From Mycobacterium kyorinense (GTDB lineage: Bacteria > Actinomycetota > Actinomycetes > Mycobacteriales > Mycobacteriaceae), in assembly GCF_002101735.1 (NCBI RefSeq), contig NZ_LQPE01000076.1:38823-102822 (forward strand): 64,000 nt of DNA. The letters run 5' to 3'. A program made the position numbers and the translations under genes. Below are positions 11,846-20,985 of this stretch, piece after piece. Numbering within the stretch: the first letter of the stretch is position 1; each line of letters starts with the position of its first letter. The notes under the pieces were generated by a model, which was not told where the DNA came from, made no database searches, and worked only from the letters and a program-made list of their open reading frames with translations.

Positions 11846-13291
11846 CTAGGGCAGCACGGTGTGCATCAACATCACGTCGTAGGCGGACCACAGCGACAAA
11901 TTGAAGTACAGGTCCTTGCCGGTCGACCAGGGATGCATCATCGGCGCGTAAATACCGCCCGGCATCTGGAATGACGAGACCAGCAATTGCTCCGGGCTCC
12001 ACGGTCCTTGCGGAGCCGGGGCGGTCCGTGCCACCACGTCGTTGGCGCCGTTGGTGTAAAGCACTAAGTACTGCTTTAAATAGTTGTTGTATTGCGCCGA
12101 CATTTCGCCGACCGGCCCGGGGATAACCGGCGTGGCCGCTCCCGGGTTGTTGGGGACCCAGGAGTTCGAGTCGCCGTTCCAATATTGGTATTTGGTCACG
12201 TCCGGGATAAACCCCTGCGGAACCCGGGCCAGATACGCCGAACCGCCGCGGCCCGACGGCGTCCCGAACGAATAGACATAACCGTCGCCGGTACGCAGGA
12301 ACGCGCCCATCTGGAAATTCTCATTCCCCGGGACGTACCGGGCGCCCGGAACGCTCTCCGGCGAGACGGAACGGACGGTGCCCGGGTAGACCCCCCAGCT
12401 CTGGCCGTTGTCGGGCGACATCGCGATCGCCGAGTAGTTCGTCGACCATTCGCCGTCGCGGCCCCATTCCCTGATCGACATGAAGTTGATGTATTGGGTG
12501 CGGCCGACCGAGATGCCGGCGGTGGGGATGATCCCGGTCTCGTGCGGCGCCGCCTTGATGCTGTTGATGACCTGCTTGGACATGCCCGTTTGCCATACCG
12601 GGGATCCGGAGTATCGGTCGTTGACCACGCCCGGTGCCACGCTGATTCCGTCCGACAGATTGCGGTCCGGGCTGCGGAACAACGTGTTGTACCGCCATTG
12701 CTGGCCCTTCACGCTGCAATAGCCGAACGTGTCACCGAACGCCATCAGCACCTGATGGTTTGCGGGATCGCCGTTGTCCCAAAGGATTCCGAGATCGGTC
12801 CCCGAGATGCCGAAACGTTGAAGGGTCTGGTTCGGGCCGTTCGGCCCGGTCACCCACTCGACGAGCGATGTCGGCGCCCCTGCGATCCCGGCGGGCGGTC
12901 CGGCGTCCGGCGGCGCCTGCTCGGGGGCCGCATTCGGAACCGGCTGAGCCGCATTGGGCGGTGGCTGTGGGGTGCCGGGTCCCGGTGGCACCACCGCCGC
13001 CTGCTGTCGCACCGGCGCGCGGCCGCCGGGGTGCAGCAACGACGAAATCAGCGGTCCCAGCCTGGGCAGCGGCGCCTGCTCATTGGCGCCGCGCGGCTTG
13101 CGTCCCGTCGGCGGCCGCACGACCGGCCCCGGCATCGGCACCACCGGGGTCATGGGAGGAGGCTCGACGTTCGCTTCCGGCGCGCTGCACGGCAACGCGG
13201 CCGCCGGTGGCGCGAGGCCGACCGGAAGAATGAGTCCGACTACGGCCGCCGACACCACCGAAAGCGACACGATTCGAGGAACCGGCGACAC
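11846..13291 (-). CDS. Secreted DUF4185 protein with proline-rich linker
   Basis: 481 residues from GTG 13291, chosen because GGAAAGG lies just upstream; ATG 13333 would add 14 residues. A signal peptide (VGLILPVGLAPPAAALP) is followed by about 130 residues of Pro/Ala-rich linker, then a beta-propeller-like DUF4185 domain. Blocks such as DLGILWDNGD, MAFGDTFGYC, MSPDNGQSWG and MMHPWSTGKDLYFNLSLW match glycoside-hydrolase-like five-bladed propellers. It should be exported to the envelope. Catalysis is not established for the family in mycobacteria, and a cell-wall or polysaccharide ligand is a guess. Confidence 0.8.
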   Translation of the reverse strand: MSPVPRIVSLSVVSAAVVGLILPVGLAPPAAALPCSAPEANVEPPPMTPVVPMPGPVVRPPTGRKPRGANEQAPLPRLGPLISSLLHPGGRAPVRQQAAVVPPGPGTPQPPPNAAQPVPNAAPEQAPPDAGPPAGIAGAPTSLVEWVTGPNGPNQTLQRFGISGTDLGILWDNGDPANHQVLMAFGDTFGYCSVKGQQWRYNTLFRSPDRNLSDGISVAPGVVNDRYSGSPVWQTGMSKQVINSIKAAPHETGIIPTAGISVGRTQYINFMSIREWGRDGEWSTNYSAIAMSPDNGQSWGVYPGTVRSVSPESVPGARYVPGNENFQMGAFLRTGDGYVYSFGTPSGRGGSAYLARVPQGFIPDVTKYQYWNGDSNSWVPNNPGAATPVIPGPVGEMSAQYNNYLKQYLVLYTNGANDVVARTAPAPQGPWSPEQLLVSSFQMPGGIYAPMMHPWSTGKDLYFNLSLWSAYDVMLMHTVLP

Positions 13292-13423
13292 GTCACACCT
13301 TTCCGCGTGGCAGGACGCCGAATTGGCATCCACAGCTGGCTCATGTGACGATAGTGATCAATGTGGTTCCTGTGACCGCTGAGCCGCGATAGGTATGAAT
13401 CCGTGACCGTGTCGCAACCGTGG

Positions 13424-14491
13424 TCAACCGAGCCCGTAAAAACGCTGCGCGTTGAGGCCGCCGATCTTGGCGCGGGCGTCGTCGCTGATGTCGGCCCGGG
13501 TGCGCAGAGGCTTGGTGCTCTCCGGCCACTCGCCGTCCCAGTGCGGGTAGTCGCTGGCGAACATGATGAAGTCGGCGCCGAGCACCTCGATGACTCCGGG
13601 CAGGATCGGCTCCTCGGGCTCGCAAGTCACCCAGATGTTGCCGGCCTGCACGTACTCCTGCGGGTCGCGCTGCCAGCCGCCCTTGATCCAGTCGCCGCGC
13701 TTCTCGAAGTGCTCGTGCAGCCGGTCGATGAAGAACGGCACCCAGCCCACCCCCGCCTCCAGGAACGCCACCCGCAAACCCGGGTGCCGGTCGAAGACGC
13801 CGCCGGAGACCAGCGCGGTCATCGCCGTCATCTGGTCGAACGGGAAGCTGACGCAATGCACCTGAATGTAATTCGTGAAACGGTCGACGCCGATCTTCGG
13901 TAAGTGGAAGCCCGGCACGCCGTGGATGCCGAGCGGCATCTCGAGGTCGACGGCGGCGGCGTAGAACGCGTCGAGGTCGGGGTGGTCGAGGTTGCGGGTC
14001 TTCAGCGCCGGCGGCAGCAGCGTGGCTGCCAGCCCAAGCCCCTTGGCCTCGCGCATGATGTCGATGGCCACCTGCCCGTGCTCGATCGGGGTCACCGCCA
14101 CGCCGCGCAGCCGGCCGTCCGTCGGGCCGCAGTAGTCGGCCACCCACTCGTTGTAGAGCCGCGCGAACCCGGCGGCGAACTCGGGGTCCTCGAGCGTCGG
14201 CGTGCACAGGCCGAGGCTGGGATAGAGCACCATCGTGTCGATGTGGTCGCGGTCGGCGTCGCCGAGGACGCCGTCGGCCGACCTGCAATTGAGGCCCGCC
14301 GCCGTGCTCAGCCCGTGCTCGACGGGCACTCCGGCACCCGGCCCGTGGTCCTCCGGGTAGTAGCGGCCCTCGATGCGCAATCGGGGCCGACCGTCGGTGC
14401 TCGTGGTGACGTGTGCGGGCCAGCGTTGCATCGCTTCGACCGCGAGCGACGGACTCTCGGCGACGTGGGCGTCGGCGTCGATGATGCGCAT
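13424..14491 (-). CDS. Amidohydrolase family 2 (ACMSD-like) metal-dependent hydrolase
   Basis: 355 residues from ATG 14491, preceded by a GGAG site. It begins MRIIDADAHVAES, the metal-binding D-x-H replacement of HxH seen in amidohydrolase-2 proteins. It contains IHGVPGFH (a metal His), a GVFDRHPGLRVAFLEAGVGW block typical of the ACMSD-like branch, and ASDYPHWDGEWP near the C-terminus with the conserved Asp and His. Such enzymes hydrolyse or decarboxylate aromatic and carboxylic acids. It is divergent from an alpha/beta-hydrolase 62 bases away, so the two may serve one catabolic pathway. Confidence 0.85.
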   Translation of the reverse strand: MRIIDADAHVAESPSLAVEAMQRWPAHVTTSTDGRPRLRIEGRYYPEDHGPGAGVPVEHGLSTAAGLNCRSADGVLGDADRDHIDTMVLYPSLGLCTPTLEDPEFAAGFARLYNEWVADYCGPTDGRLRGVAVTPIEHGQVAIDIMREAKGLGLAATLLPPALKTRNLDHPDLDAFYAAAVDLEMPLGIHGVPGFHLPKIGVDRFTNYIQVHCVSFPFDQMTAMTALVSGGVFDRHPGLRVAFLEAGVGWVPFFIDRLHEHFEKRGDWIKGGWQRDPQEYVQAGNIWVTCEPEEPILPGVIEVLGADFIMFASDYPHWDGEWPESTKPLRTRADISDDARAKIGGLNAQRFYGLG

Positions 14492-14553
14492 GTTTGCTCC
14501 GCTCCTAGGGCAATCTGCGGTTCGACGTACACCGCACATGAAACACTCTCGTC

Positions 14554-15468
14554 ATGGTTATCGCTATCGCTCGGCCCAAGCTGGAAGGCAACATCGCCGT
14601 CGGCGATGACCGCCAACTCGGGTTCGCCGAATTCGGCGACCCGCAGGGTCGCGCCGTCTTCTGGCTGCACGGCACTCCGGGCGCCCGCCGGCAGATCCCC
14701 ACCGAGGCACGGGTCTACGCCGAAGAGAACAACATCCGGCTGATCGGCGTGGACCGGCCCGGGATCGGTTCCTCCACGCCCTACCAGTACGACACCGTCG
14801 TCGCGTTCGCCGACGACCTGCGCACGGTCGCGGACACGCTCGGCATCGACAAGATGGCGGTCATCGGTCTGTCCGGCGGCGGTCCTTACACGCTCGGGTG
14901 CGCGGCGGCGATGCCGGATCGCGTCGTGGTGGCCGGGGTTCTCGGGGGCGTTGCGCCGACCACTGGCACGGATGCCGCCCATGGTGGAGTGATGGCGCTG
15001 GGAACTCTGGTGGCGCCGCTGCTCCAGCGGGTCGGTCTGCCCATCAGGTTGGCGGCGGTCGCCTTGATCTGGATGATTCGCCCAGTGGCCGAGCCTGCGT
15101 TGTACGCCTACGCACGCATCTCACCGGAAGCCGATCGGCGGCTGCTGGTCCGGCCGGAGTTCAAGGCGATGTTCCTCGACGATCTGCTCAACGGCAGCCG
15201 AAAGCAGCTCGCCGCCCCGTTCGCCGACGTCGTTGTGTTCGCCCGGGACTGGGGATTTCGGCTCGAGCAGGTCAAGGTTCCGGTGCGGTGGTGGCACGGC
15301 GACCGCGACCACATCGTTCCGTTCGCCCACGGTCAACACGTCGTTTCCCGGCTGCCCGACGCCGAGTTGTATCACCTGCCCGGCGAAAGCCATCTGGCCG
15401 GGCTGGGCCGCGCCGAGGAGATTCTGCGCACCGTCATCGAGGTGTGGGACGACGCCGAAAAGAAGTGA
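14554..15468 (+). CDS. Alpha/beta-hydrolase
   Basis: 304 residues. Fold markers: [15 protein letters not shown] (oxyanion), DRPGIGSST, nucleophile elbow GLSGGGPY (Ser near 110), [11 protein letters not shown] (acid Asp) and GESHLAGLG (His). It belongs to the broad haloperoxidase/epoxide-hydrolase-like branch. Its stop overlaps the start of the MFS transporter by four bases (GTGA), so the two are translationally coupled and probably process or move the same compound. It is divergent from the amidohydrolase at 13424. Confidence 0.8.
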   Translation: MVIAIARPKLEGNIAVGDDRQLGFAEFGDPQGRAVFWLHGTPGARRQIPTEARVYAEENNIRLIGVDRPGIGSSTPYQYDTVVAFADDLRTVADTLGIDKMAVIGLSGGGPYTLGCAAAMPDRVVVAGVLGGVAPTTGTDAAHGGVMALGTLVAPLLQRVGLPIRLAAVALIWMIRPVAEPALYAYARISPEADRRLLVRPEFKAMFLDDLLNGSRKQLAAPFADVVVFARDWGFRLEQVKVPVRWWHGDRDHIVPFAHGQHVVSRLPDAELYHLPGESHLAGLGRAEEILRTVIEVWDDAEKK

Positions 15469-16742
15469 GTGCCCAACGGCTCACCGCCGACCAGCGCAAT
15501 TCATTCATCGCGGCGTTGCTGGGATGGACGATGGATGCGTTCGACTACTTCCTGGTGGTGCTGGTCTACGCCGACATCGCAAAAACGTTCCACCACACCA
15601 AGACTGAAGTCGCGTTTCTGACGACGGCCACCCTCGTCATGCGCCCGGTGGGTGCGCTGCTGTTCGGGCTGTGGGCGGACCGGGTGGGACGGCGGCTGCC
15701 GCTGATGGTCGACGTCACGTTCTATTCCGTCGTCGGCTTTTTGTGTGCGTTCGCACCCAATTTCACCGTGTTGGTGATCCTTCGGCTGCTGTACGGCATT
15801 GGGATGGGCGGCGAATGGGGGCTTGGGGCCGCGCTGGCGATGGAGAAGGTTCCGGTGCAGCGCCGCGGCTTCTTTTCCGGTCTGCTGCAAGAGGGTTACG
15901 CCTTCGGCTATCTGCTGGCGACGGTGGCGTCGCTGGTGGTGATGAACTGGCTGGGGCTGTCGTGGCGCTGGCTGTTCGGGCTGTCCATCATCCCTGCTCT
16001 GGTCAGCCTGATCATCCGCTACCGGGTCAAGGAATCTGAGGTGTGGGAAGTAACGCAGGACCGAATGCGGTTGACCCGTACCAGGATTCGCGACGTCCTG
16101 GCCGACGCCAAGATCGTCCGCCGGTTCGTCTATCTGGTGCTGTTGATGACGGCGTTCAACTGGATGAGCCACGGCACCCAGGATGTCTATCCGACGTTCC
16201 TGTCGACCGGCGCAGGCCTGTCCCCCGCGACGACCAAGTCGATCGTGGTGATCTACAACGTCGGCGCCATCGTCGGCGGCCTGACCTTCGGCACACTGTC
16301 CCAACGGTTGGGCCGGCGCTACACGGTGGTGTTCTGCGCGGTGCTGGGGCTGCCGATTGTGCCGTTGTTCGCGTACTCGCGAACCGCGGCCATGCTGTGC
16401 CTCGGCGCATTCCTGATGCAGGTCGTCGTGCAGGGCGCCTGGGGTGTCATCCCGGCGCACCTGACGGAGATGTCGCCGGACGCGATCCGCGGCTTCTACC
16501 CCGGCGTCACCTACCAGCTGGGTAACCTGCTGGCCGCCTTCAACCTGCCGATCCAGGAACGGCTGGCCGATTCCCATGGCTACCCGTTTGCCTTGGCGGC
16601 GACGATTGTGCCGGTACTGATCGCGGTTGCGCTGCTGACGATGGTCGGCAGGGACGCCACCGGCATCCGGTTCGGTACTGAGCAGACCTTCGCAGAGCCC
16701 GTCGCCCGCACCGGCGACGATTCTGTCGGTGAACTGGCCTAA
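15465..16742 (+). CDS. nanT: MFS transporter, sialate/metabolite:H+ symporter type (NanT-like)
   Basis: 425 residues and 12 predicted membrane helices. The loop 2-3 MFS signature reads [12 protein letters not shown], the metabolite:H+ symporter feature [12 protein letters not shown] is present, and a second loop motif TLSQRLGRR lies in the C-terminal half. It starts at GTG 15465, overlapping the previous hydrolase stop. M. tuberculosis has nanT (Rv1902c) of similar length between the katG and cinA loci, so position supports the name. Sialic acid as a substrate is doubtful: no nan catabolic genes are present and the family takes many organic acids. Confidence 0.8.
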   Translation: MSAQRLTADQRNSFIAALLGWTMDAFDYFLVVLVYADIAKTFHHTKTEVAFLTTATLVMRPVGALLFGLWADRVGRRLPLMVDVTFYSVVGFLCAFAPNFTVLVILRLLYGIGMGGEWGLGAALAMEKVPVQRRGFFSGLLQEGYAFGYLLATVASLVVMNWLGLSWRWLFGLSIIPALVSLIIRYRVKESEVWEVTQDRMRLTRTRIRDVLADAKIVRRFVYLVLLMTAFNWMSHGTQDVYPTFLSTGAGLSPATTKSIVVIYNVGAIVGGLTFGTLSQRLGRRYTVVFCAVLGLPIVPLFAYSRTAAMLCLGAFLMQVVVQGAWGVIPAHLTEMSPDAIRGFYPGVTYQLGNLLAAFNLPIQERLADSHGYPFALAATIVPVLIAVALLTMVGRDATGIRFGTEQTFAEPVARTGDDSVGELA

Positions 16743-16751
16743 CCTGAGGCC

Positions 16752-17909
16752 GTGGTGCAGGGTCCGCGAACTCGCTACGCCAACTGCGGCGAGATCGACA
16801 TCGCCTATCAGGTGTTCGGCGACGGCCCGACCGACCTGCTGGTGGTTCCGGGGCCGTCCATCCCGATCGACACCATCGACAGCGAGCCGTCGATGTACCG
16901 CTTCCACCGGCGCCTGGCGGCGTTCGGCCGGGTGATCCGCTTCGACTTCCGCGGAATGGGCCTGTCGTCGCGCATCCCGTCGCGCGACATGCTGGGCCCG
17001 CAGTTCTGGGCCGAGGATGCGATCGCGGTGATGGACGCGGCCGGGTGCGAGCAGGCGGCGATCTTCGCGCCGAGTTTCAACGCGATGGTCGGTATCGTCC
17101 TCGCCGCCGATTACCCGGAGCGAGTACGCAGTCTGGTGATCGTCAACGGCGCAGCGCGCGCGCTTCAGGCACCCGACTATCCGGTCGGCGCGCAGCTGGG
17201 TGCCGCTAGTCAGTTCATGACAGTGGGCATCGAGCCCGACGCCGTCGAGCAAGGCTTCGACGTCCTGGGCATCGTCGCGCCGAGTGTGGCCCGCGACGGC
17301 GCCTTTCGCGCCTGGTGGGATCTTGCCGGCAACCGTGCCGCGTCGCCGAGCATGGCCCGCGCCGCGACCAAGGTGGTGCTCGACTCCGACGTCCGCGACA
17401 GGCTCGCGTGCATCGCCGCGCCGACGCTGATCCTGCACCGCAGAGACGTCGACTTCATTCCGATCGGCCACGGCCGCTACCTCGCCGAGCACATCGCGGG
17501 ATCACGCTTTGTCGAGCTGCCCGGTGCCGATTCCCTGTACTGGGTGGGCGAGACGGCGCCGATGCTCGACGAGATCGAGGAGTTCATCACCGGCGTGCGA
17601 AGTGGCTTCGACACCGAACGTGTGCTTCTCACAATCGTTTTCACCGACATCGTCGGCTCAACCGAACACGCCGCGGCGCTCGGCGACGGTCGGTGGCGCG
17701 ATCTGCTCGACAACCACGACGCCATCATCCGCCATGAGCTGGAGCGGTTCGGCGGCCGAGAAGTGAACACCGCGGGCGACGGGTTCGTCGCGACGTTCAC
17801 CAGCCCGAGCGCAGGGATCGCTTGTGCGGACGCGATTGTCGACGCCGTACGCTCAGTCCGGTGGTGGCGCATCATTCTCGTAGTCCCAGCCTTCCAAGTA
17901 CCGTGCTGA
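16752..17909 (+). pseudogene. lipJ: LipJ-type hydrolase/adenylate cyclase, 3'-truncated at island boundary
   Basis: 385 codons, against about 460 for M. tuberculosis LipJ (Rv1900c). Residues 1-285 are an alpha/beta-hydrolase domain. A class III nucleotide cyclase domain starts at [11 protein letters not shown], with metal ligands Asp299 and Asp343 visible. Homology stops at [13 protein letters not shown]; the remaining 22 residues ([16 protein letters not shown] and neighbours) are foreign sequence antisense to the next gene. The lost part should hold the adenine-selecting and Asn/Arg transition-state residues, so cyclase activity is not expected. The hydrolase half is complete. It starts 10 bases after the nanT-like gene. 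Confidence 0.8.
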
Positions 17910-18257
17910 CTCGGCATCATCATCGTCGGTCCTGATTGACAGCCACCCGGCAGTACTGCTGCAGCGGCGAATGAAGTCGTCGAGGTCGCGTATCTCTTCT
18001 GGGCTGGCGTCTTGCAGTAGGTTTTTCGCGTCGGTGGCCTTAGATGCGGCCTCTTGCAGTAACTCTCGCGCCGTTACAAGGTCGGTGTCGTTCAGCGACT
18101 GCAAGGCTTGATTGCGCAGGGCATTGGCGAGGTCGGCTTCCTGCTTCGCCCGCCACCGTTGGATGGCAAGCCATGCCTCGTGAGCCAGTTCCTCCTCGGT
18201 CTTGTCCTCTGCGGGGATCATGAAGATCAATTCGCGCTTGCCTTGGTTCCGAGGCAT
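17853..18257 (-). CDS. Unknown cytosolic helical protein
   Basis: 134 residues from ATG 18257, with GGGAG upstream. It begins [15 protein letters not shown], then a long amphipathic helical region ([40 protein letters not shown]) and an acidic Pro-ended tail (NDAPPPD). There is no membrane segment or signal. Its TGA sits exactly at the point where lipJ is interrupted, so this gene marks the left edge of the island. I recognise no family. Confidence 0.6.
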   Translation of the reverse strand: MPRNQGKRELIFMIPAEDKTEEELAHEAWLAIQRWRAKQEADLANALRNQALQSLNDTDLVTARELLQEAASKATDAKNLLQDASPEEIRDLDDFIRRCSSTAGWLSIRTDDDDAESARYLEGWDYENDAPPPD

Positions 18258-18600
18258 TGCAGTACTCCCGAAAGATCGGGCCTCCACAATGGAGGCGCTC
18301 TTGCCGGACACCGGTTGGTGCCAGGCCGCTTCGTCATCCGAGCCACCCACGAGCGTGGGGTTGGCGCGCCATCCAGTCGGAGCTTGGCGACGGCATCTCA
18401 TGAAGCAGAGTCCAATCTACTCGCGATCCGCTGGCAGTCACGTTCGGCAGATATGAATTGCTGGACACTCAGGGCTACGTGGTTGCTGAGGGCACATTGC
18501 GCGATGTCCACCTGGCACTGCTGCGGCGCTGATTAGCTGACCATGCTGTCCGGCGTGTCACAGGCCCGTGAGCGTCGGGTGGAGGACCTACGGTTGACCC
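18258..18600. other. Intergenic region of 343 bases, no convincing gene
   Basis: Between two ORFan genes. An open frame at 18404-18532 encodes a plausible-looking tail (RYELLDTQGYVVAEG, then LALLRR) but has no ATG or GTG and begins right after a stop, so it may be a gene relic. Promoters for the flanking divergent genes probably lie here. No strong hairpin was seen. Confidence 0.4.
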
Positions 18601-18780
18601 ATGCCAATGAAGCTGATCCCGCCGCACCCTACCGGTGAGATGTGCCCAGAGTGCGACAAGCCTATGGAGCAGTCCGGTTATTACTTCACCATGTTGTACC
18701 GTGGCCGGGTAAAAAAGAGCGCGCCCACCTGGTACGCGCCGCAGTGCTCCGACGCCGGGTGTAAGACCCACACAGTCTGA
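18601..18780 (+). CDS. Small zinc-ribbon-like protein (59 aa)
   Basis: Begins MPMKLIPPHPTGEMCPECDK and ends CKTHTV. It has four cysteines in two pairs (C15-x2-C18 and C49-x4-C54), the spacing of a small zinc ribbon. Basic and aromatic residues between the pairs (YRGRVKKSAPTWY) could contact nucleic acid. The reading frame is clean from ATG 18601 to TGA 18778-18780. Small Cys-rich proteins of this size are common in phages and islands. Function is unknown. Confidence 0.5.
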   Translation: MPMKLIPPHPTGEMCPECDKPMEQSGYYFTMLYRGRVKKSAPTWYAPQCSDAGCKTHTV

Positions 18781-18971
18781 CGCCTGAGCAAACTGGTGCC
18801 CACCCTTTGGAGTCATGCCCGCAGTCGGCGAGTTGGTTCGGTGCACCAATAGCCGGTGGATCATCTGGCCACCCACCCCCGCGCCGGGAAGCCGGTGAAT
18901 CGTTGGGCCAGGCGCACGACTCGGCGGTGCAATAAGCGCTAGCTCCCACCCTGGGGCAGCGATGGCCGGTC

Positions 18972-19526
18972 TCAGTACTCGGGATTCACTGTGGATGGGC
19001 AGTAGCTCGCACGTGCAGCGCCTTGAAAATTCACCGCATCGTCGCCATACCAAATCGTCGTTGTCTCAACGTATTTATCCACTGAGGCCTCATGGTCCTC
19101 TCCCCATTCAAAGTGATGCGTGTTCATGTAGTCGCACACCGCGTGAGCGTGGACTATCGGGTACTCAGGGTTGGAATAGGGGTAGTTGACACCTCTATGG
19201 CGCAGCGTGTCCAGGAATTGCCGGTCAGTGTCGGACAATACAGGCGTTGTTGTCGGCGCTGGCGTCGGTGGCGGCGCAGGGGTAGCGGTGACGGTGACTG
19301 GCGGCGGCGGTGGTGGTGCCGCCTTGGGTACAGCCGACGATGCCGGAGTAGATGCCGGTGGCCGCGAGTCGTTCTCGTGGTAGAGGGTTATCGAAAACCA
19401 CGTAACCACAGCAACAATCAGACATAGCAGGGTGACCAGTACCGCCGATGTCACCGGCCCACGCCAGCGGCGATCGTGCGTCGGTGTTTCTTCGGTGTCC
19501 AGCGACCATGCCAAATCCGCTGGCAC
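18972..19526 (-). CDS. Membrane-anchored DUF732-like protein
   Basis: 184 residues from GTG 19526. It has a cytoplasmic N-terminus (PADLAWSLDTEETPTHDRRW), one membrane helix (VLVTLLCLIVAVVTWFSI), and a Pro/Thr/Ala-rich stalk of about 45 residues. The exported domain begins LSDTDRQFLDTLRHRGVNYP, the usual opening of mycobacterial DUF732, with two cysteines likely to form a disulfide. The frame is open upstream to the preceding gene's stop but has no start codon there. It lies 90 bases downstream of a second DUF732 gene. Role unknown. Confidence 0.7.
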   Translation of the reverse strand: MPADLAWSLDTEETPTHDRRWRGPVTSAVLVTLLCLIVAVVTWFSITLYHENDSRPPASTPASSAVPKAAPPPPPPVTVTATPAPPPTPAPTTTPVLSDTDRQFLDTLRHRGVNYPYSNPEYPIVHAHAVCDYMNTHHFEWGEDHEASVDKYVETTTIWYGDDAVNFQGAARASYCPSTVNPEY

Positions 19527-19616
19527 CGTTGGCTTGCCGCTAGGCGTGATAGCGGTGTCGGCTGCCTCGGTGGCGGGTTCGGCAGGTTCGGTCGGTTCGC
19601 TCGTCTCAGTACGGCC

Positions 19617-19904
19617 TCAGCAGCCGAGGCCGGCCATCGCCGCGCCGACAATCTCCCCTGCCGCAAAGGGTGATACATCCAAATCAGACTGGACCATGTC
19701 GATGGCCTCTTCTTCGCTGGCGCCTTGCTCATCAATGGCGTTGCATACCTTGTAACCTTCGTTGAGCAGCACTTTCGGCCCATACTTCTGGTAGAAGTAA
19801 GTGTCCGAAAGCACATCAAGAAACGCATCATCGTCGGCGCGCGCTTGGGGCGTAGCCGCGACGAGAGTTATCGCCGCTATCGCGGCAGCTATCCAGATCT
19901 TCAC
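19617..19904 (-). CDS. Small secreted DUF732 protein
   Basis: 95 residues from a GTG near 19904. A signal peptide (KIWIAAAIAAITLVAATPQA) is followed by ADDDAFLDVLSDTYFYQKYG and a Cys pair (VCNAID, GLGC at the end), the compact helical DUF732 pattern. The longer open frame upstream lacks any family similarity. These proteins are abundant in mycobacteria and of unknown role. It is upstream of the anchored DUF732 gene on the same strand and may be cotranscribed with it. Confidence 0.7.
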   Translation of the reverse strand: MKIWIAAAIAAITLVAATPQARADDDAFLDVLSDTYFYQKYGPKVLLNEGYKVCNAIDEQGASEEEAIDMVQSDLDVSPFAAGEIVGAAMAGLGC

Positions 19905-20052
19905 CTTCGCAGCCCTTAAGGTGTCCCAGTAGCCAGCCGGGTGACGGGAGCGTAGCTCACCTACGCCCTTGATCACTGGGGATTCGGTGAAATTCCGACA
20001 GGGTGAGTTACCGTGAGGACCGTTCGCACCGTTGGAACCGAAGGAGACGGAG

Positions 20053-20235
20053 ATGGCGGGCAAGTTTGAATTGTTCAAAGACAAGCGCGGCGAGTTCCGC
20101 TTCCACCTCAAGGCGCCCAATGGGGAGGTCATCGCCACCAGTGAGGGCTACAAGTCGAAGGCCAGCGCGGAGAACGGCATCAAATCGGTACAGACCAATG
20201 CGCCTGGTGCCACGGTGGTGGATGCCGAAGCGTAA
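20053..20235 (+). CDS. YegP-like protein (DUF1508/UPF0339), single repeat
   Basis: 60 residues. It begins MAGKFELFKDKRGEFRFHLK and contains GEVIATSEGYKSKASAENGI, the DUF1508 repeat. E. coli YegP has two copies of this unit; here there is one, a common short form. GGAGACGGAG precedes ATG 20053, which decides the start over the longer in-frame ATG at 20032. It is cytosolic. Function is not established for the family. Confidence 0.85.
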   Translation: MAGKFELFKDKRGEFRFHLKAPNGEVIATSEGYKSKASAENGIKSVQTNAPGATVVDAEA

Positions 20236-20348
20236 CGGTGCAGTCCCAGCCCGCATGTCACCCTTTGAACGGCGGGAATCACGCACCAAAGAATGCGATA
20301 GCGTGCGGCGTGCAGCAGCGCCGTCCTTCGGTGATGAATCCGGCGGCA

Positions 20349-20963
20349 CTACTTGATGCGCTCGGTGATCGTTTGCAGCACAGAACCGGCGATACGGTCT
20401 CGTTGCGAAAACTCCGACACGCTGACTTCAACCAGCACAGATGATTTCACCCGGTACATCGAAGCGAACTGCTCACTATCCAGAGCTACCGTTGAAGGGT
20501 CGGGCCTGTTCACGGTGAAGGCGTAGTTTTCGTCGTGGAGTCCAGAACATGCTGTCAGCGACGGAACCAGTCGATCAAACGCGCTGCGCGCCGCTGCGTC
20601 GTCTGTGTAGACGCCGACAGCTTGATCGACCCCGTTTAGCACCGGAGCCTGACCCGGTTGGTTGGCTTGCCCGTTGTAGGTCACCGAACGAAACTGCGTC
20701 CAGCCGCCGCCAAACGTGGCTTGTTGGTCGAACACTGCCCGACACGGCGGCGGTGCGTCAGCATCAGAGTGGCCCGGCTGGTGCAAATCCAACGCAGGCT
20801 CCGGTGCCAGTCCGTCGAAATCAGCGATGCGGCGCACATCGTCGACGCTGACAATCAAGGCATCGGCATTAATATGCGATGGCCCGTTGCTGGTTTTGTG
20901 GGCGCACGCCGACACCGCAACACAACACCAGATGACGGCCAACGTCCTAGTTAGTATGCGCAA
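20349..20963 (-). CDS. Lipoprotein with PknH-type extracellular sensor domain
   Basis: 204 residues from TTG 20963, the only start that gives a clean lipoprotein signal; GGGAGGGG lies about 12 bases before it. The lipobox is VSAC with Cys20 lipidated. The exported domain contains PPCRAVFDQQATFGGGW, FRSVTYNG, AARSAFDRLVPSLTACSG and YRVKSSVLVEVSV, matching the PknH C-terminal sensor family, including its cysteines. It is the last gene of a tight three-gene operon with the WXG-domain and EspC-like genes, 22 bases downstream. By analogy with toxin cassettes it could be a surface partner or immunity lipoprotein; that is inference. Confidence 0.75.
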   Translation of the reverse strand: MRILTRTLAVIWCCVAVSACAHKTSNGPSHINADALIVSVDDVRRIADFDGLAPEPALDLHQPGHSDADAPPPCRAVFDQQATFGGGWTQFRSVTYNGQANQPGQAPVLNGVDQAVGVYTDDAAARSAFDRLVPSLTACSGLHDENYAFTVNRPDPSTVALDSEQFASMYRVKSSVLVEVSVSEFSQRDRIAGSVLQTITERIK

Positions 20964-20985
20964 TTGCGGTGCGTCCCCTCCCTTT

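Noticed and set aside
18404..18532. Small plus-strand frame ending LALLRR
   Set aside because: Protein-like, but it has no ATG, GTG or TTG start in frame before the conserved-looking part and follows a stop directly; kept only as a possible relic.
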